Assembly: GCF_025751495.1 (NCBI RefSeq)
Contig: NZ_JAOWKZ010000001.1
Location: 875,920 to 939,919 of the forward strand
Source of the DNA: Albidovulum litorale
GTDB lineage: Bacteria > Pseudomonadota > Alphaproteobacteria > Rhodobacterales > Rhodobacteraceae
DNA length: 64,000 bases
Reading direction: 5' to 3'
Of this stretch, positions 40,050 to 48,287 are shown piece after piece. The notes beneath the pieces were generated by a model. It saw only the letters and a list, made by a program, of their open reading frames with translations. It was not told where the DNA came from and ran no database searches. The position numbers and the translations under genes were made by a program. Numbering within the stretch: position 1 is the first letter of the stretch; every line of letters starts with the position of its first letter.

Positions 40050-40445
40050 ATGTCCAGCGAACTGAACATCCTCGCACTTTACGGGCTCTACACCGCCCTC
40101 ATCCTGATCCTGAAGGTCACGGGCGCCACCGGCCAGCTTGGCATGGGCTACCTCATGTCCGCCCGCGATGAGGCCCGAACGCTCACCGGCATCACCGCCC
40201 GCCTCGACCGGGCGCTTTCGAACTCGATCACCGCGATGGCGCTCTTCGCCCCCGCTATCCTGATCCTTGCCCTGAAGGACGGGTTCAGCGCCACCACGCT
40301 CACCGCCGCACAGGCCTTCCTGATCGCCCGCATCCTCTATGTGCCTTCCTACGGGCTCGGCATCACCGGCATCCGCACGCTTCTGTGGCTCATCGGCTTC
40401 GCCGCGACCGTGATCCTCTACATCATCGCGCTGATGGCCGCATGA
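40050..40445 (+). CDS. MAPEG family membrane protein
   Basis: A 131-residue four-helix protein of the MAPEG superfamily (membrane-associated proteins in eicosanoid and glutathione metabolism). The conserved pattern includes the polar segment ARLDRALSNSITAMALFAP (the R-x-x-x-x-x-N region that binds glutathione in characterised members) and ARILYVPSYGLGITGIRTLLW. The bacterial role is usually unknown; a detoxifying transferase or peroxidase is possible. It follows sucB and the small membrane gene on the same strand. Confidence 0.85.
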   Translation: MSSELNILALYGLYTALILILKVTGATGQLGMGYLMSARDEARTLTGITARLDRALSNSITAMALFAPAILILALKDGFSATTLTAAQAFLIARILYVPSYGLGITGIRTLLWLIGFAATVILYIIALMAA

Positions 40446-40516
40446 CTTCACCTGTTCAAAAATATCCTCGGGGGGGAGCGGCCGAATGGCCGCGTCGGGG
40501 GGCAGACAGCCCCCCG
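40446..40516. repeat. Extragenic element with two hairpins between the MAPEG gene and lpd
   Basis: A CTTCACCTGTTCAAAAATATC-like sequence (reverse orientation of the 12509 element) is followed by two hairpins: GCGGCC-GAAT-GGCCGC (40478-40493) and CGGGGGG-7 nt-CCCCCCG (40496-40516). Neither has a T tract, so they may be a Rho-dependent end or RNA-stabilising structures separating the suc transcript from lpd. The related copy lies at 12509-12565. Confidence 0.5.
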
Positions 40517-40534
40517 CGCCGCGCCCGGGCATCG

Positions 40535-40578
40535 TGCCATACGCTTGCCATACGTTTTGCCGACGTTTGGCCGACACC
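40535..40578. repeat. Four imperfect 11-bp tandem repeats upstream of lpd
   Basis: The units TGCCATACGCT, TGCCATACGTT, TTGCCGACGTT and TGGCCGACACC follow each other directly, about one helical turn each, ending 20 bp before the lpd start. They could be a regulator site array or a decayed repeat. No match to a known operator is claimed. Confidence 0.45.
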
Positions 40579-40598
40579 AAAAACCAAAGGAGTGACCC

Positions 40599-41987
40599 AT
40601 GGCTGAGTTCGACGTGATCGTGATCGGCGCCGGCCCCGGCGGCTATGTCTGCGCCATCCGCTGCGCCCAGCTCGGGCTTAAAACCGCTGTTGTCGAGGGC
40701 CGTGAAACGCTTGGCGGCACCTGCCTCAATGTCGGCTGCATACCGTCGAAGGCGCTCCTTCATGCCAGCCACTGCTTGCACGATGCGGAGCATAATTTCG
40801 AGAAGATGGGGCTCAAGGTCGCGGCACCGAAAGTCGACTGGAAACAGATGCTTGCCTACAAGGACGAGGTCATCGGCCAGAACACCAAGGGCATCGAATT
40901 TCTGTTCAAAAAGAACAAGATAACCTGGCTGAAAGGCTGGGGCTCCATCCCTGCGGCGGGCAAGGTCAAGGTCGGCGATGAGGTGCATGAGGCCAAGAAC
41001 ATCGTCATCGCCACGGGCTCAGAGCCCTCCTCGCTGCCCGGCGTTACCGTCGATGAAAAAGTCGTCGTCACCTCCACCGGCGCGCTGGAGCTTGGCAAGA
41101 TCCCGAAGGAAATGGTGGTCATCGGCGCGGGCGTGATCGGTCTGGAGCTTGGTTCCGTCTATGCCCGTCTCGGCACCAAGGTGACGGTCGTCGAATTCCT
41201 CGACGCGATTACGCCGGGCATGGACGGTGAGGTGCAGAAGACCTTCCAGAGATTGCTGAAAAGACAAGGGCTTACCTTCATCATGGGCGCCGCCGTGCAG
41301 GGTGCGGCCGTCAAGGGTGGCAAGGCAAAAGTCACCTACAAACTGCGCAAGGACGACAGCGAGGCGACGCTCGACGCCGACTGCGTTCTGGTCGCCACGG
41401 GGCGCAAACCCTATACCGACGGGCTCGGGCTGGAAGCGCTTGGGGTGGAGATGGAAAAGCGCGGCCAGATCAAGACCGACGACCACTGGCGGACCAATGT
41501 CAAAGGCCTCTACGCCATCGGCGATGCCATCGTGGGCCCGATGCTCGCCCACAAGGCCGAAGACGAGGGCATGGCGGTCGCCGAGGTCATCGCGGGCAAA
41601 CACGGCCACGTTAACTACAACGTAATCCCCGGCGTGATATACACGGCCCCCGAGGTTGCCACGGTCGGCAAGACCGAGGAACAGCTGAAGGAAGAAGGCC
41701 GCGCCTACAAGGTCGGCAAGTTCGCCTTCATGGGCAATGGCCGCGCCAAGGCGGTGTTTCAGGGCGACGGTTTCGTGAAACTGCTCGCCGACAAGGAAAC
41801 CGACCGCATCCTCGGCGCCCATATCATCGGGCCCGCGGCTGGTGATCTCATTCACGAGATCTGCGTCGGCATGGAATTCGGCGCCTCGGCCGAGGATATC
41901 GCGCTGACCTGCCACGCCCACCCAACCTTCTCGGAAGCGGTGCGCGAGGCGGCGCTCGCCTGCGGCGACGGCCCGATCCACAGCTAG
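40599..41987 (+). CDS. lpd: Dihydrolipoyl dehydrogenase (E3)
   Basis: A 462-residue flavoprotein disulfide reductase that reoxidises dihydrolipoyl groups of SucB using NAD+. The FAD motif [16 protein letters not shown] is N-terminal, the redox disulfide is in [13 protein letters not shown] (Cys about 44 and 49), the NAD motif is [19 protein letters not shown], and the C-terminal His-Glu pair is in [15 protein letters not shown]. It follows the suc operon after a 153-bp gap containing hairpins and short repeats, so it may have its own promoter. It converges with a GntR gene. Confidence 0.97.
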   Translation: MAEFDVIVIGAGPGGYVCAIRCAQLGLKTAVVEGRETLGGTCLNVGCIPSKALLHASHCLHDAEHNFEKMGLKVAAPKVDWKQMLAYKDEVIGQNTKGIEFLFKKNKITWLKGWGSIPAAGKVKVGDEVHEAKNIVIATGSEPSSLPGVTVDEKVVVTSTGALELGKIPKEMVVIGAGVIGLELGSVYARLGTKVTVVEFLDAITPGMDGEVQKTFQRLLKRQGLTFIMGAAVQGAAVKGGKAKVTYKLRKDDSEATLDADCVLVATGRKPYTDGLGLEALGVEMEKRGQIKTDDHWRTNVKGLYAIGDAIVGPMLAHKAEDEGMAVAEVIAGKHGHVNYNVIPGVIYTAPEVATVGKTEEQLKEEGRAYKVGKFAFMGNGRAKAVFQGDGFVKLLADKETDRILGAHIIGPAAGDLIHEICVGMEFGASAEDIALTCHAHPTFSEAVREAALACGDGPIHS

Positions 41988-42003
41988 GTAAGGAACAAGT
42001 CCC

Positions 42004-42669
42004 TCAACTGGTCAGGTGGCGCAGGCCCTGCGTCACGTCGGTCCGCACCGCCAGCCGCAAAGCCGGTTCATCGCCCGCCTTCAGCGCGGCGATGATCATG
42101 CGGTGGTGCTGGGGCGGCTCGGACCGGCTGAGACGCGAATAGAGCGCCCGCATCGTCGGGCCGAGCTGTAGCCAGACCGTTTCGGCAATCGCCAGCATGG
42201 CCGGGGCCTGGGCACGCAGGTAAAGCGTCCGGTGAAATTCCAGATTGGTGCGGATATAGGCCACCGGGTCGCGCTTCACGGCAGCTTCCGCATTGGCCAT
42301 GTTGATCGCCTGCAACCGCTCGATCAGCGCCAGATGGGCGCGCGGCAGGGCGCGGCTTGCCAGTTCCGTCTCGATCAGCGCCCGAAGGCTTGCCAGTTCC
42401 TCGATCCGCTCGTTGCTCAGGTCGGGCGTCGTGACCCGGCCGGAGGAGGACAGGGTAAGTGCCCCTTCGGCGGCGAGTCGCCTCAGGGCCTCTCGGGCGG
42501 GTGTCATCGAGACGCCATAGCTTTTGGCCAGTCCGCGCAGCGTGAGCGCCCGCCCCGGTCCGATCTCGCCATGCATGATCTGTTGCCGCAGGGACCGGTA
42601 GAGTCGGTCGTGGGCAGCAAGTCCGGCATCGGCTGGGCGCGGGGGCGAAAGCATGGCGCCAGTGATCAC
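42004..42669 (-). CDS. GntR family (FCD) transcriptional regulator next to lpd
   Basis: A 221-residue FadR-type regulator. The winged helix is at about residues 20-85 (LYRSLRQQIMHGEIGPG, then LAKSYGVSMTPAREALRRLAAEGAL), and the all-helical FCD ligand domain follows from about 90, with NLEFHRTLYLRAQAP providing its metal/ligand residues. FCD regulators commonly bind organic acids. It probably starts at GTG 42669 with CAGGGG upstream; an ATG at 42654 is the alternative. The start lies in a GTGATCAC palindrome like those before sdhC and sucC, so it is a candidate TCA regulator that controls itself. Confidence 0.88.
   Translation of the reverse strand: MITGAMLSPPRPADAGLAAHDRLYRSLRQQIMHGEIGPGRALTLRGLAKSYGVSMTPAREALRRLAAEGALTLSSSGRVTTPDLSNERIEELASLRALIETELASRALPRAHLALIERLQAINMANAEAAVKRDPVAYIRTNLEFHRTLYLRAQAPAMLAIAETVWLQLGPTMRALYSRLSRSEPPQHHRMIIAALKAGDEPALRLAVRTDVTQGLRHLTS
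42662..42669. promoter_or_regulatory. GTGATCAC palindrome at the GntR start codon
   Basis: A single GTGATCAC core coincides with the probable GTG start of the GntR gene beside lpd. The same 8-bp core forms the tandem sites before sdhC and sucC. It may be an autoregulatory site, but an 8-bp palindrome can occur by chance. Confidence 0.35.
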
Positions 42670-42705
42670 GAAGCGGGCCCCTGCGTCAATCGCCGTTGAA
42701 TGCGG

Positions 42706-43398
42706 TCAACCGCCAAAGTCCACGCGGTGCAGGGCTGGCCCATGGGTGCGCAGCCAGCGCCGGTGCCGGGCATAGTCTGGTATCAGACCCGCCACCACCG
42801 CCCAGAAATCGGGCGAATGGTTCATCTCAACCAGATGGGCGACCTCATGCGCTGCGACATAGTCGAGCACCTCTGGCGGCGCCATGATCAGCCGCCAGGA
42901 ATACATCAATCGCCCGTCGACGGTGCAGGAGCCCCAGCGTGACCGGGTATCGCGCAGGGTAAGCCGGGTGAATCGGCGGCCGATCGCCGCCGCATGCGCC
43001 TCGCTCGCTGCCTGAAGCCGCTGCCGCGCAGCGAGTTTCAGGAAGGCCAGCACCCGTGGCGCCACATTGCTCAGACCTTCCGGCACCAGAATCGCATCGC
43101 CGTCAACCCGTACCGCCCGGACCGGCGCCCCGGCCACTGTCAATTGCCGCCCTTCAAAGGGCAGAAGCATACCCGGAGCCACTCGGAGCGTTTCCCCTGC
43201 GCCACGAACCGCCTGCCGCAGCCAGCCCTCCTTTTCGCGGGCAAATGCCAAGGCCTCGGCCTCGCGCGCCCGTGCCGGCATCGACAGCGTCACCCGGCCA
43301 TCGAGCCGCGACACGCGGAGCGAAAACCGCCGCGCCCGGGCGGAGCGGCGCAGCGTGATCTCAAGGGGTGGGTCGCCGGGCAAACTGTGCTGGGTCAT
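42706..43398 (-). CDS. YgjP-like (SprT/DUF45) metallopeptidase domain protein
   Basis: A 230-residue protein of the M48-like YgjP family. The zinc-binding HExxH-type motif is HEVAHLVEMNHSPDFW at about residues 180-195, preceded by the family SRWGSCTVDGRLMYSWRLIMAP segment (signature WGSC). The N-terminal half has the beta-rich RFSLRVSRLDGRVTLSMP region. Substrates are unknown. It is transcribed away from the FYDLN gene and toward the GntR gene, ending 36 bp from the latter's start. Confidence 0.9.
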   Translation of the reverse strand: MTQHSLPGDPPLEITLRRSARARRFSLRVSRLDGRVTLSMPARAREAEALAFAREKEGWLRQAVRGAGETLRVAPGMLLPFEGRQLTVAGAPVRAVRVDGDAILVPEGLSNVAPRVLAFLKLAARQRLQAASEAHAAAIGRRFTRLTLRDTRSRWGSCTVDGRLMYSWRLIMAPPEVLDYVAAHEVAHLVEMNHSPDFWAVVAGLIPDYARHRRWLRTHGPALHRVDFGG

Positions 43399-43554
43399 GG
43401 GTTCCTTCCATTACCCCAGATTACCGTGGCCACCGGCGGGGAAAAGGCCAAAGCGCGACGTCGCGCAAAATGCGGCCGAAAGCCTTTGACAGCCCCGCAC
43501 ACTTGTGGCAGTTGGCACCGACTCTCGAATAGACGTGCACGGAAGGAGTGTTCC

Positions 43555-43884
43555 ATGCCCAAGGACGAATGGGGCGTCAAGCGCCTTTGCCCGCATTGCG
43601 CCAGCCGGTTCTACGACCTGCAGCGCGACCCGATGACCTGCCCGGAATGCGGTCACACCTTCACGGCTGAAAGCCTCGTCGCCGGTCGCGGCCGGACCCT
43701 GATCAGCGAAAAGGCGTCGCCGAAAACCGCTGATCTCGATACCGACGATCTGACCGATGATACGGATCTCGACGATGATGCCGGCGACTCGGATATCGAT
43801 GACGATCTGCTGGAAGATGACGACGACGATGACGTGTCGCTCGACGACATCGCCGATGTCGCAGGCAAAGACGACGACAGCTGA
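43555..43884 (+). CDS. TIGR02300 (FYDLN acid) family protein
   Basis: A 109-residue protein of the alphaproteobacterial FYDLN family. The N-terminal part is a zinc ribbon (LCPHCASRFYDLQRDPMTCPECGHTF, with two CxxC pairs and the FYDLx signature), while the C-terminal half is an extremely acidic Asp-rich tail. The function is unknown; members are strongly conserved in the class. The start at 43555 follows GGAAGGAG. It is the last chromosomal gene before the tRNA-Ala and the integrated element. Confidence 0.94.
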   Translation: MPKDEWGVKRLCPHCASRFYDLQRDPMTCPECGHTFTAESLVAGRGRTLISEKASPKTADLDTDDLTDDTDLDDDAGDSDIDDDLLEDDDDDDVSLDDIADVAGKDDDS

Positions 43885-44068
43885 CCAAAGCAGGCGCCCG
43901 TCGCCTTCGTCACGCATTTCCACCGGGCGCGGCATTGCCGCGCCCGTTTCGTTTGCGCCTGTGGCCACTTGTCGGCAATCTGACGGACCTTGCGATTTTT
44001 CCCTTGCGCCGCCCCACCGCCTTGCCTATATCGCGCCTCACGCGGGCGGCAACGCCCGGACCTCCGGT

Positions 44069-44146
<78 letters not shown>

Positions 44147-44200
44147 CAAATCAAAGACTTGCAAGAGAAATGAACACGCCGCAGGGCGCGGTTTCTTTTC

Positions 44201-44220
44201 AGGGTAACGCTGAGGGTAAC
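44201..44220. repeat. Left-end AGGGTAAC repeats (candidate integrase arm sites)
   Basis: AGGGTAAC occurs twice (44201-44208, 44213-44220), 12 bp apart, just inside the left attachment repeat. GGGGTAAC copies lie just inside the right end at 53461-53514. Symmetric placement suggests arm-type binding sites for the integrase or its directionality factor. Confidence 0.5.
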
Positions 44221-44251
44221 AAAAAAGGGCCGGAACCAACGTTTCCGACCC
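44221..44251 (-). terminator. Intrinsic terminator for the element's minus-strand genes
   Basis: Read on the minus strand, a 9-bp stem (GGGTCGGAA with TTCCGGCCC, one G-U pair) with a 7-nt loop is followed by six Ts. It lies downstream of the tape-measure remnant, so it ends minus-strand transcription before the tRNA. Confidence 0.85.
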
Positions 44252-44277
44252 TAACCATTGCCGAGCAAGAATGCGCG

Positions 44278-44741
44278 TCACGCGGTGCGTTTGGCCTGTT
44301 CAAGCCGTTCCACCTCGTTGAGAATTTCCCCGCCAATTCTTCGGCGGCTTCCAGAACCCACGTCACGCCGTTGCCGTCCTTGTACAGACCGGACGTATCG
44401 TTCTCCTGCGCAAGGATGGACGCGCGGATCAGAGGCCGCCGCAGGGGCCGCAGAAGCGCCGCCAGAGCCACCACCAGAACCGCCGATAGCCTTTTCCGCC
44501 TTCATGCCCGCCCCAAGGATGGACAGGGCCGCAGGCAGCTTCTGCCATAAGGGCAGCCGGGGATCGCAAGGATTTGGCTATACGCCCTCCAAGCGTTCAC
44601 CAATGCTTCGGCGGCGGCGAACTTCTCGCCGATCTTGGCCATCTTCTCGTTACCGCCCTGCAACGCCGCCGCCATGCCGCCCAGGAACGCCACTGTGCGT
44701 TGCATGCTATCAACGTACCATAAGGCATCAATCCCGGCCAT
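44278..44741 (-). pseudogene. Remnant of a phage tail tape-measure protein (C-terminal end, frameshifted)
   Basis: The frame from 44741 encodes MQRTVAFLGGMAAALQGGN and EKMAKIGEKFAAAEALVNAW, typical of the C terminus of tail tape-measure proteins. Near 44556 one base is missing. The protein continues in the next frame as LPLWQKLPAALSILGAGMKA and a Gly/Ala-rich stretch, stopping at 44278. The much longer N-terminal part that would be expected is absent; the upstream 180 bp have no related sequence I can see. It is a truncated, frame-broken leftover, showing that the ancestor of the element carried or recombined with tail genes. Confidence 0.72.
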
Positions 44742-44920
44742 GAGCTCGGATTGCTGCAGTGGTGCGTCTCAGAGGCGCTGGGCGGGGTCATTGGAGTAAC
44801 ATAAGTCGCCTCCTTGCCAATGTCTGCTAAGCGGACGAAGCGGTCGCTCAGAATAATGCGAAACCGCACTGGAGGTTCGCGTTTCCTAGCAAAAGCCGAC
44901 AAGCTTCCAAGTGTTCCGAT

Positions 44921-45856
44921 TCAGCGGGTGAGGCCATCCGTGAACTCGTTTGCCACCTGGCGCTCCGTCCCTTGGATGTTCTGAAAGCCGAGACGCGGCG
45001 GATTCGACAACAACACGTCGCAGTTCAACAGTCCAAGTCCATCACAAGATTTGGCCCTGACAATCCCGGCATAATAGATATCCGCGACGCCCGGGTCTCC
45101 GTTCATATGGTGACGGTATGGGCCGAACTTGAACTGCACAGCCTCCGCTTGCCGAAGCGAGTCGCCTGAAAACCCATAGATCGGACGTCCGTCGATCCAG
45201 AGATTGAAGAAGCCTGTGCCGTCTGCGACCCATTTCATGTGCGCCACAACTTGCACCCATCGGTTGGTGAATCGCGACTGGGCTCCTAGGCTGGCGACGA
45301 TGTTTGTTCGATCGCAGACTGCTGTCTGGCCGCCGTCCACATTTCTGTAGGTGCCACATTTCCAACGACTGTCGAGACTTTCCTTTATTCGGAAGCGCCC
45401 CTTGGAGAACTCTAGCTCGACGGTTGGGACTGATCCCCTGAACATAACATGCTTGAAATCCATCGCGCTCAACGTGTGGTTCGAGACGGTGCGAACGCTT
45501 GAGGGGAGCAGAAAAGATGTGGAATACCAGTATTCGCGTCCGGGCTTCATTTGTGCTCGTGCAGTTTCCCTAAACTGGAGCCGCTGTGCATGACCTGGCT
45601 GTCCTCGACCTAGACGATACCAATCCAAGTTACCGCCCTGCCAGGCATAATCGAGCCGCAGCCTCACAGCCTTTCTTCCACCAATCTGGACCAGCTTGAT
45701 CGCCTCTTTGTTCCGCACATTCACCTCGGACGACGACTCAAACGCGCTCTTTGCCTCTCCACCGAGAACGGAGCGGACAGACTGCGCATCGGCTCGACCT
45801 GAAAGGCCGAAGATCGGCCCAAGGCACGCGAAGAATACAAACAGGAACAGTCTCAT
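44921..45856 (-). CDS. Secreted heparin-lyase-I-like / polysaccharide lyase family protein
   Basis: A 311-residue protein with a signal peptide (FLFVFFACLGPIFGLSGRADA) and a beta-jelly-roll-like domain resembling the polysaccharide lyase family PF14099. Supporting segments are YWYSTSFLLPSSV, the WVQVVAHMKW strand, FFNLWIDGRPIYGFSG and the closing FKFGPYRHHMNG followed by ADIYYAGIVRA. Related proteins cleave or bind uronic-acid polysaccharides. Catalytic residues cannot be confirmed by eye. It is cargo in the integrated element, AT-richer than the chromosome, and could act on surface or environmental glycans. Confidence 0.68.
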   Translation of the reverse strand: MRLFLFVFFACLGPIFGLSGRADAQSVRSVLGGEAKSAFESSSEVNVRNKEAIKLVQIGGRKAVRLRLDYAWQGGNLDWYRLGRGQPGHAQRLQFRETARAQMKPGREYWYSTSFLLPSSVRTVSNHTLSAMDFKHVMFRGSVPTVELEFSKGRFRIKESLDSRWKCGTYRNVDGGQTAVCDRTNIVASLGAQSRFTNRWVQVVAHMKWVADGTGFFNLWIDGRPIYGFSGDSLRQAEAVQFKFGPYRHHMNGDPGVADIYYAGIVRAKSCDGLGLLNCDVLLSNPPRLGFQNIQGTERQVANEFTDGLTR

Positions 45857-46267
45857 GGCAAAGCCTCTCTCAAATGGCGCTCGCTGACGAGCAACTCTGC
45901 CTGCGAGTGCGGTAAAGTCAATGTTCGTGAGTTGTCACACCAATTCGATCTGATATCTGCATGGGCTGTACGGCTGCCCACTACCCGGCGCATAAACTGG
46001 GTTACTTGGAAAGTGCAGCAGCGACGCTGAGCTCGAAATCGTACCGAGCGTCGAGATGGTGTTCTTTGCAAAAGTGGGCTCGAATGGAAGCGCTTCCAAT
46101 GCGTCCGCTTCGGGCTCAGAGTCGCCCTTCGCTGCTGTCCATCCGCCTTGTCCGCTCTGCGGGACTGAGCCGCCATTTGGAAACTTTCCGCCAAAGATCA
46201 ACTTTACCTCAGAGCCAGAGTTCGCACATGACGCTGTAAAGGACCGCATTCTGTCCGGTCCGGATTA
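45857..46267. other. 411-bp stretch without a convincing gene
   Basis: Between the lyase-like gene and the alpha/beta hydrolase gene, overlapping open frames exist on both strands (for example minus 45935-46249, 104 codons, and plus 46056-46349) but none shows a ribosome site, known motif or compatible position. The stretch may hold promoters or debris of recombination within the element. Confidence 0.5.
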
Positions 46268-47146
46268 TCAGGTTAGTGTGCCGCTATCAGTGAGACTCTG
46301 CAAGAAATCGAATACGACGGAATTGTATGTCTCTGGCACCTCCCGCTGAGGGAAATGCCCAGAATTCTCGAACAAGTGGTAGGTGGCGTTGGGCCAGAAT
46401 TGGCACTCGGCATGAATTACTTTCGGTGGGATAAACCTGTCTTCTGCCGACGCCATTATCAAGGCAGGAATGTCAATCGAGGCAATCTCTGCGGGCGTCA
46501 AACCGGACGTGGCGTAGGCGACTAGGGCATCGACCATCCTTTGGGCTGCCGAAAATTCGATCCTTTCTTCAATGGCTTGAAGGAGTGAAGGAAGTCGATC
46601 CCGGTTTCGGCTCAGCCAGTGATCTGACATGATCGTGGGCATGATCACCGTGTAGAGCGTCTCGAAATCCGACGTCTCAAGAATTCTCTTCCAGCCAAGG
46701 TACATCTGCCTGAACCTTTCGGACCCAAGCAGTTGGGTTGCATTGATACACAGCGCCCGCACTGACCCCGGATATCTCTTCGCCAGAGTAACGGCTGCCA
46801 TGCCGCCATGGCAGGCACCCAGGACCGATGCCGATGTCAGTCCCAAATGATCCAGAAGGTCCTTTGCGTCCCGGGCATGGAGGTCATAGCTGTACTCTCC
46901 TACCCATTTTTCGGACTGCCCTATGCCTCGATGATCGAGGCGAATGCACGTAAAGTGTTCAGCAAAATCGCGAACCTGCGCATTCCAGCTGGTGGTATCA
47001 CTCCAGATCCCGCTCAACATCATCAGCGCCGGCCCGTCACCGTCGATCCGATAGAACAGAGTCACTCCGTCGCTCGTTTTGAAGTTCATGCCAGAGTGCG
47101 CCGGGTGCGAGATCATGGGGGAAATGTTCCCATCCACGGGGTTCAT
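46268..47146 (-). CDS. Alpha/beta hydrolase with Cys at the nucleophile elbow
   Basis: A 292-residue alpha/beta hydrolase. It shows the LDHRGIGQSEK strand-loop (about 85-95), the nucleophile elbow GACHGGMAAV at about residue 125, an Asp in ASAEDRFIPP (about 245) and His in NSGHFPQRE (about 272). The elbow G-x-C-x-G carries Cys where most hydrolases have Ser, as in dienelactone hydrolases, so either thiol catalysis or altered activity is expected. It lies 34 bp downstream of a 4-OT-type tautomerase on the same strand, reminiscent of aromatic meta-cleavage gene pairs. Carried as cargo in the element. Confidence 0.85.
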   Translation of the reverse strand: MNPVDGNISPMISHPAHSGMNFKTSDGVTLFYRIDGDGPALMMLSGIWSDTTSWNAQVRDFAEHFTCIRLDHRGIGQSEKWVGEYSYDLHARDAKDLLDHLGLTSASVLGACHGGMAAVTLAKRYPGSVRALCINATQLLGSERFRQMYLGWKRILETSDFETLYTVIMPTIMSDHWLSRNRDRLPSLLQAIEERIEFSAAQRMVDALVAYATSGLTPAEIASIDIPALIMASAEDRFIPPKVIHAECQFWPNATYHLFENSGHFPQREVPETYNSVVFDFLQSLTDSGTLT

Positions 47147-47180
47147 TCTCGAAAATTCTAGGATTGTCGCTTACTGCCTG

Positions 47181-47414
47181 TCAACGTTCGTACGAGATCG
47201 GCACCGCCCGCACCGATTTAACATCGTCGTCTGACTTGTCGATCATGTCGTCGCCTGCAAGCCAGTGACCCTGAACAAAATCCTCAAACAAGATGTTGAT
47301 ATATGAGGGATCTGCAGCGCAATGGCGTATCAACGCTTCGGCTATATCCTTGGCCAAGGCCTTTTTCTGTTCCTGGCTGCGTCCAGCCAGCATTGCGATT
47401 CGAACGATAGGCAT
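47181..47414 (-). CDS. 4-oxalocrotonate tautomerase family protein
   Basis: A 77-residue tautomerase-superfamily protein. The initiating Met is followed by Pro2 (MPIVRIAMLAGRSQEQK), which becomes the catalytic N-terminal proline. The beta-alpha-beta core continues with KKALAKDIAEALIRH and ends with INILFEDFVQGHW and the C-terminal SVRAVPIS. Family members interconvert unsaturated keto acids in aromatic degradation, or act as hydratases/dehalogenases. It is paired with the alpha/beta hydrolase gene. The 270 bp on its upstream side contain only unsupported short frames. Confidence 0.85.
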   Translation of the reverse strand: MPIVRIAMLAGRSQEQKKALAKDIAEALIRHCAADPSYINILFEDFVQGHWLAGDDMIDKSDDDVKSVRAVPISYER

Positions 47415-47684
47415 CAGGAATTCTCCTCAAGCATCAGGGGCCCCAAATCCAGCGTCACAGGTATCAGAAAGGCCGCTTTCAAACAAATTCCGCCAAATTC
47501 GCATGCGGCTACCATGTCCGCCGTACGAACCTTCGATCAAGGCGCGGCGCAGGCCTACATTCCGCCCGTCCTGACTTACCTGCCGCACGCGCGGCTTGGT
47601 CGGCTTCGGGCTCTTCGCGGTCATTGAGCGCAGCAGTTAGCAAGCGAAAGTCGTCCGCATGTCCTAAATCTAAGGGCGGCAAAC

Positions 47685-48110
47685 TCACCAATTAGTTATG
47701 TCCCAAGGTTTCGGCCCTTCCGGCTTTTGACTACCGGCAGCGCGCGGGCTGTATCTGGATTGCGGCGTCAGTCGCAGGCTCGTGGCCAGCGTCTTGATCA
47801 CCTGTGAAATCTGATTGTGTGCCTTGATCAGCTTCATGTGCCGATCAACGTCGTATTCACCCTCTTCCTCTGCCTGCACGATCAACATGCCGATGCGGCG
47901 CGCCGAGACGGTCGCCCGGCAATAGGCCGCGAGAACCGGAGCCGATCCCGGCGTGAACCAGTCGGCAGGCAGGCTTTCCACGATGCCTTTCCAGACTTCG
48001 GATTCCTCGTCGCGAAGGTCGCAAGCCGCGTCCTGGCGCGCGACGATGCCTACCACACCCATCGGTGCAACCGCAGTTTCCGCCGCCGATTTCGGTCCTC
48101 TAGTGCCCAT
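47685..48110 (-). CDS. P27 family phage terminase small subunit
   Basis: A 141-residue P27-type small terminase. It opens MGTRGPKSAAE, the family's start motif, and has the helical core EESEVWKGIVESLPADWFTPGSAPVLAAYCRATVSARR-like region and ends with LRLTPQSRYSPRAAG. Such proteins recognise packaging sites on phage or satellite DNA. The start at 48110 is chosen from the family motif; a TTG at 48143 preceded by GTGGGGG is possible. No large terminase follows; a short open frame (47509-47691) overlaps its end but is unrecognised. Confidence 0.85.
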   Translation of the reverse strand: MGTRGPKSAAETAVAPMGVVGIVARQDAACDLRDEESEVWKGIVESLPADWFTPGSAPVLAAYCRATVSARRIGMLIVQAEEEGEYDVDRHMKLIKAHNQISQVIKTLATSLRLTPQSRYSPRAAGSQKPEGPKPWDITNW

Positions 48111-48190
48111 TACAATTTCCACGTTTGTTGCAGTTTCTGACAAGCGATGCCCCCACGCGGTTCCGGCTCCCCCGGTCGGGAGAGATTTGA

Positions 48191-48242
48191 CCCACCCCTC
48201 CCCGTAGGGTGGGCAAGGCGAGCACCGACACCCGCCTTGCCC
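48191..48242. promoter_or_regulatory. Two overlapping hairpins between the capsid and terminase genes
   Basis: CCCACCC/GGGTGGG (48191-48197 with 48207-48213) and GGGCAAGGCG/CGCCTTGCCC (48211-48220 with 48233-48242) share three bases, so both cannot form fully at once. They lie in the 177-bp gap after the capsid stop. No T tract follows. A processing, attenuation or packaging-related role is conceivable. Confidence 0.5.
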
Positions 48243-48287
48243 GATCCGAGCATCAAGGAGCTTCGGGGAAATGCCCGGACCATTCGC

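Noticed and set aside
40446-40578. CRISPR-like repeats before lpd
   Set aside because: Units are 11 bp, directly adjacent and degenerate, without spacers or cas genes.
45935-46349. Overlapping short frames on both strands (minus 104 codons, plus 97 codons; the plus one with a CPLCG motif)
   Set aside because: No ribosome site, no family recognised, and the two oppose each other; neither could be supported.
47427-47691. Short minus-strand frames after the P27 terminase gene that might be the start of a large terminase
   Set aside because: No Walker A or nuclease motif is visible and the frames end within 65 codons; at best remnants.
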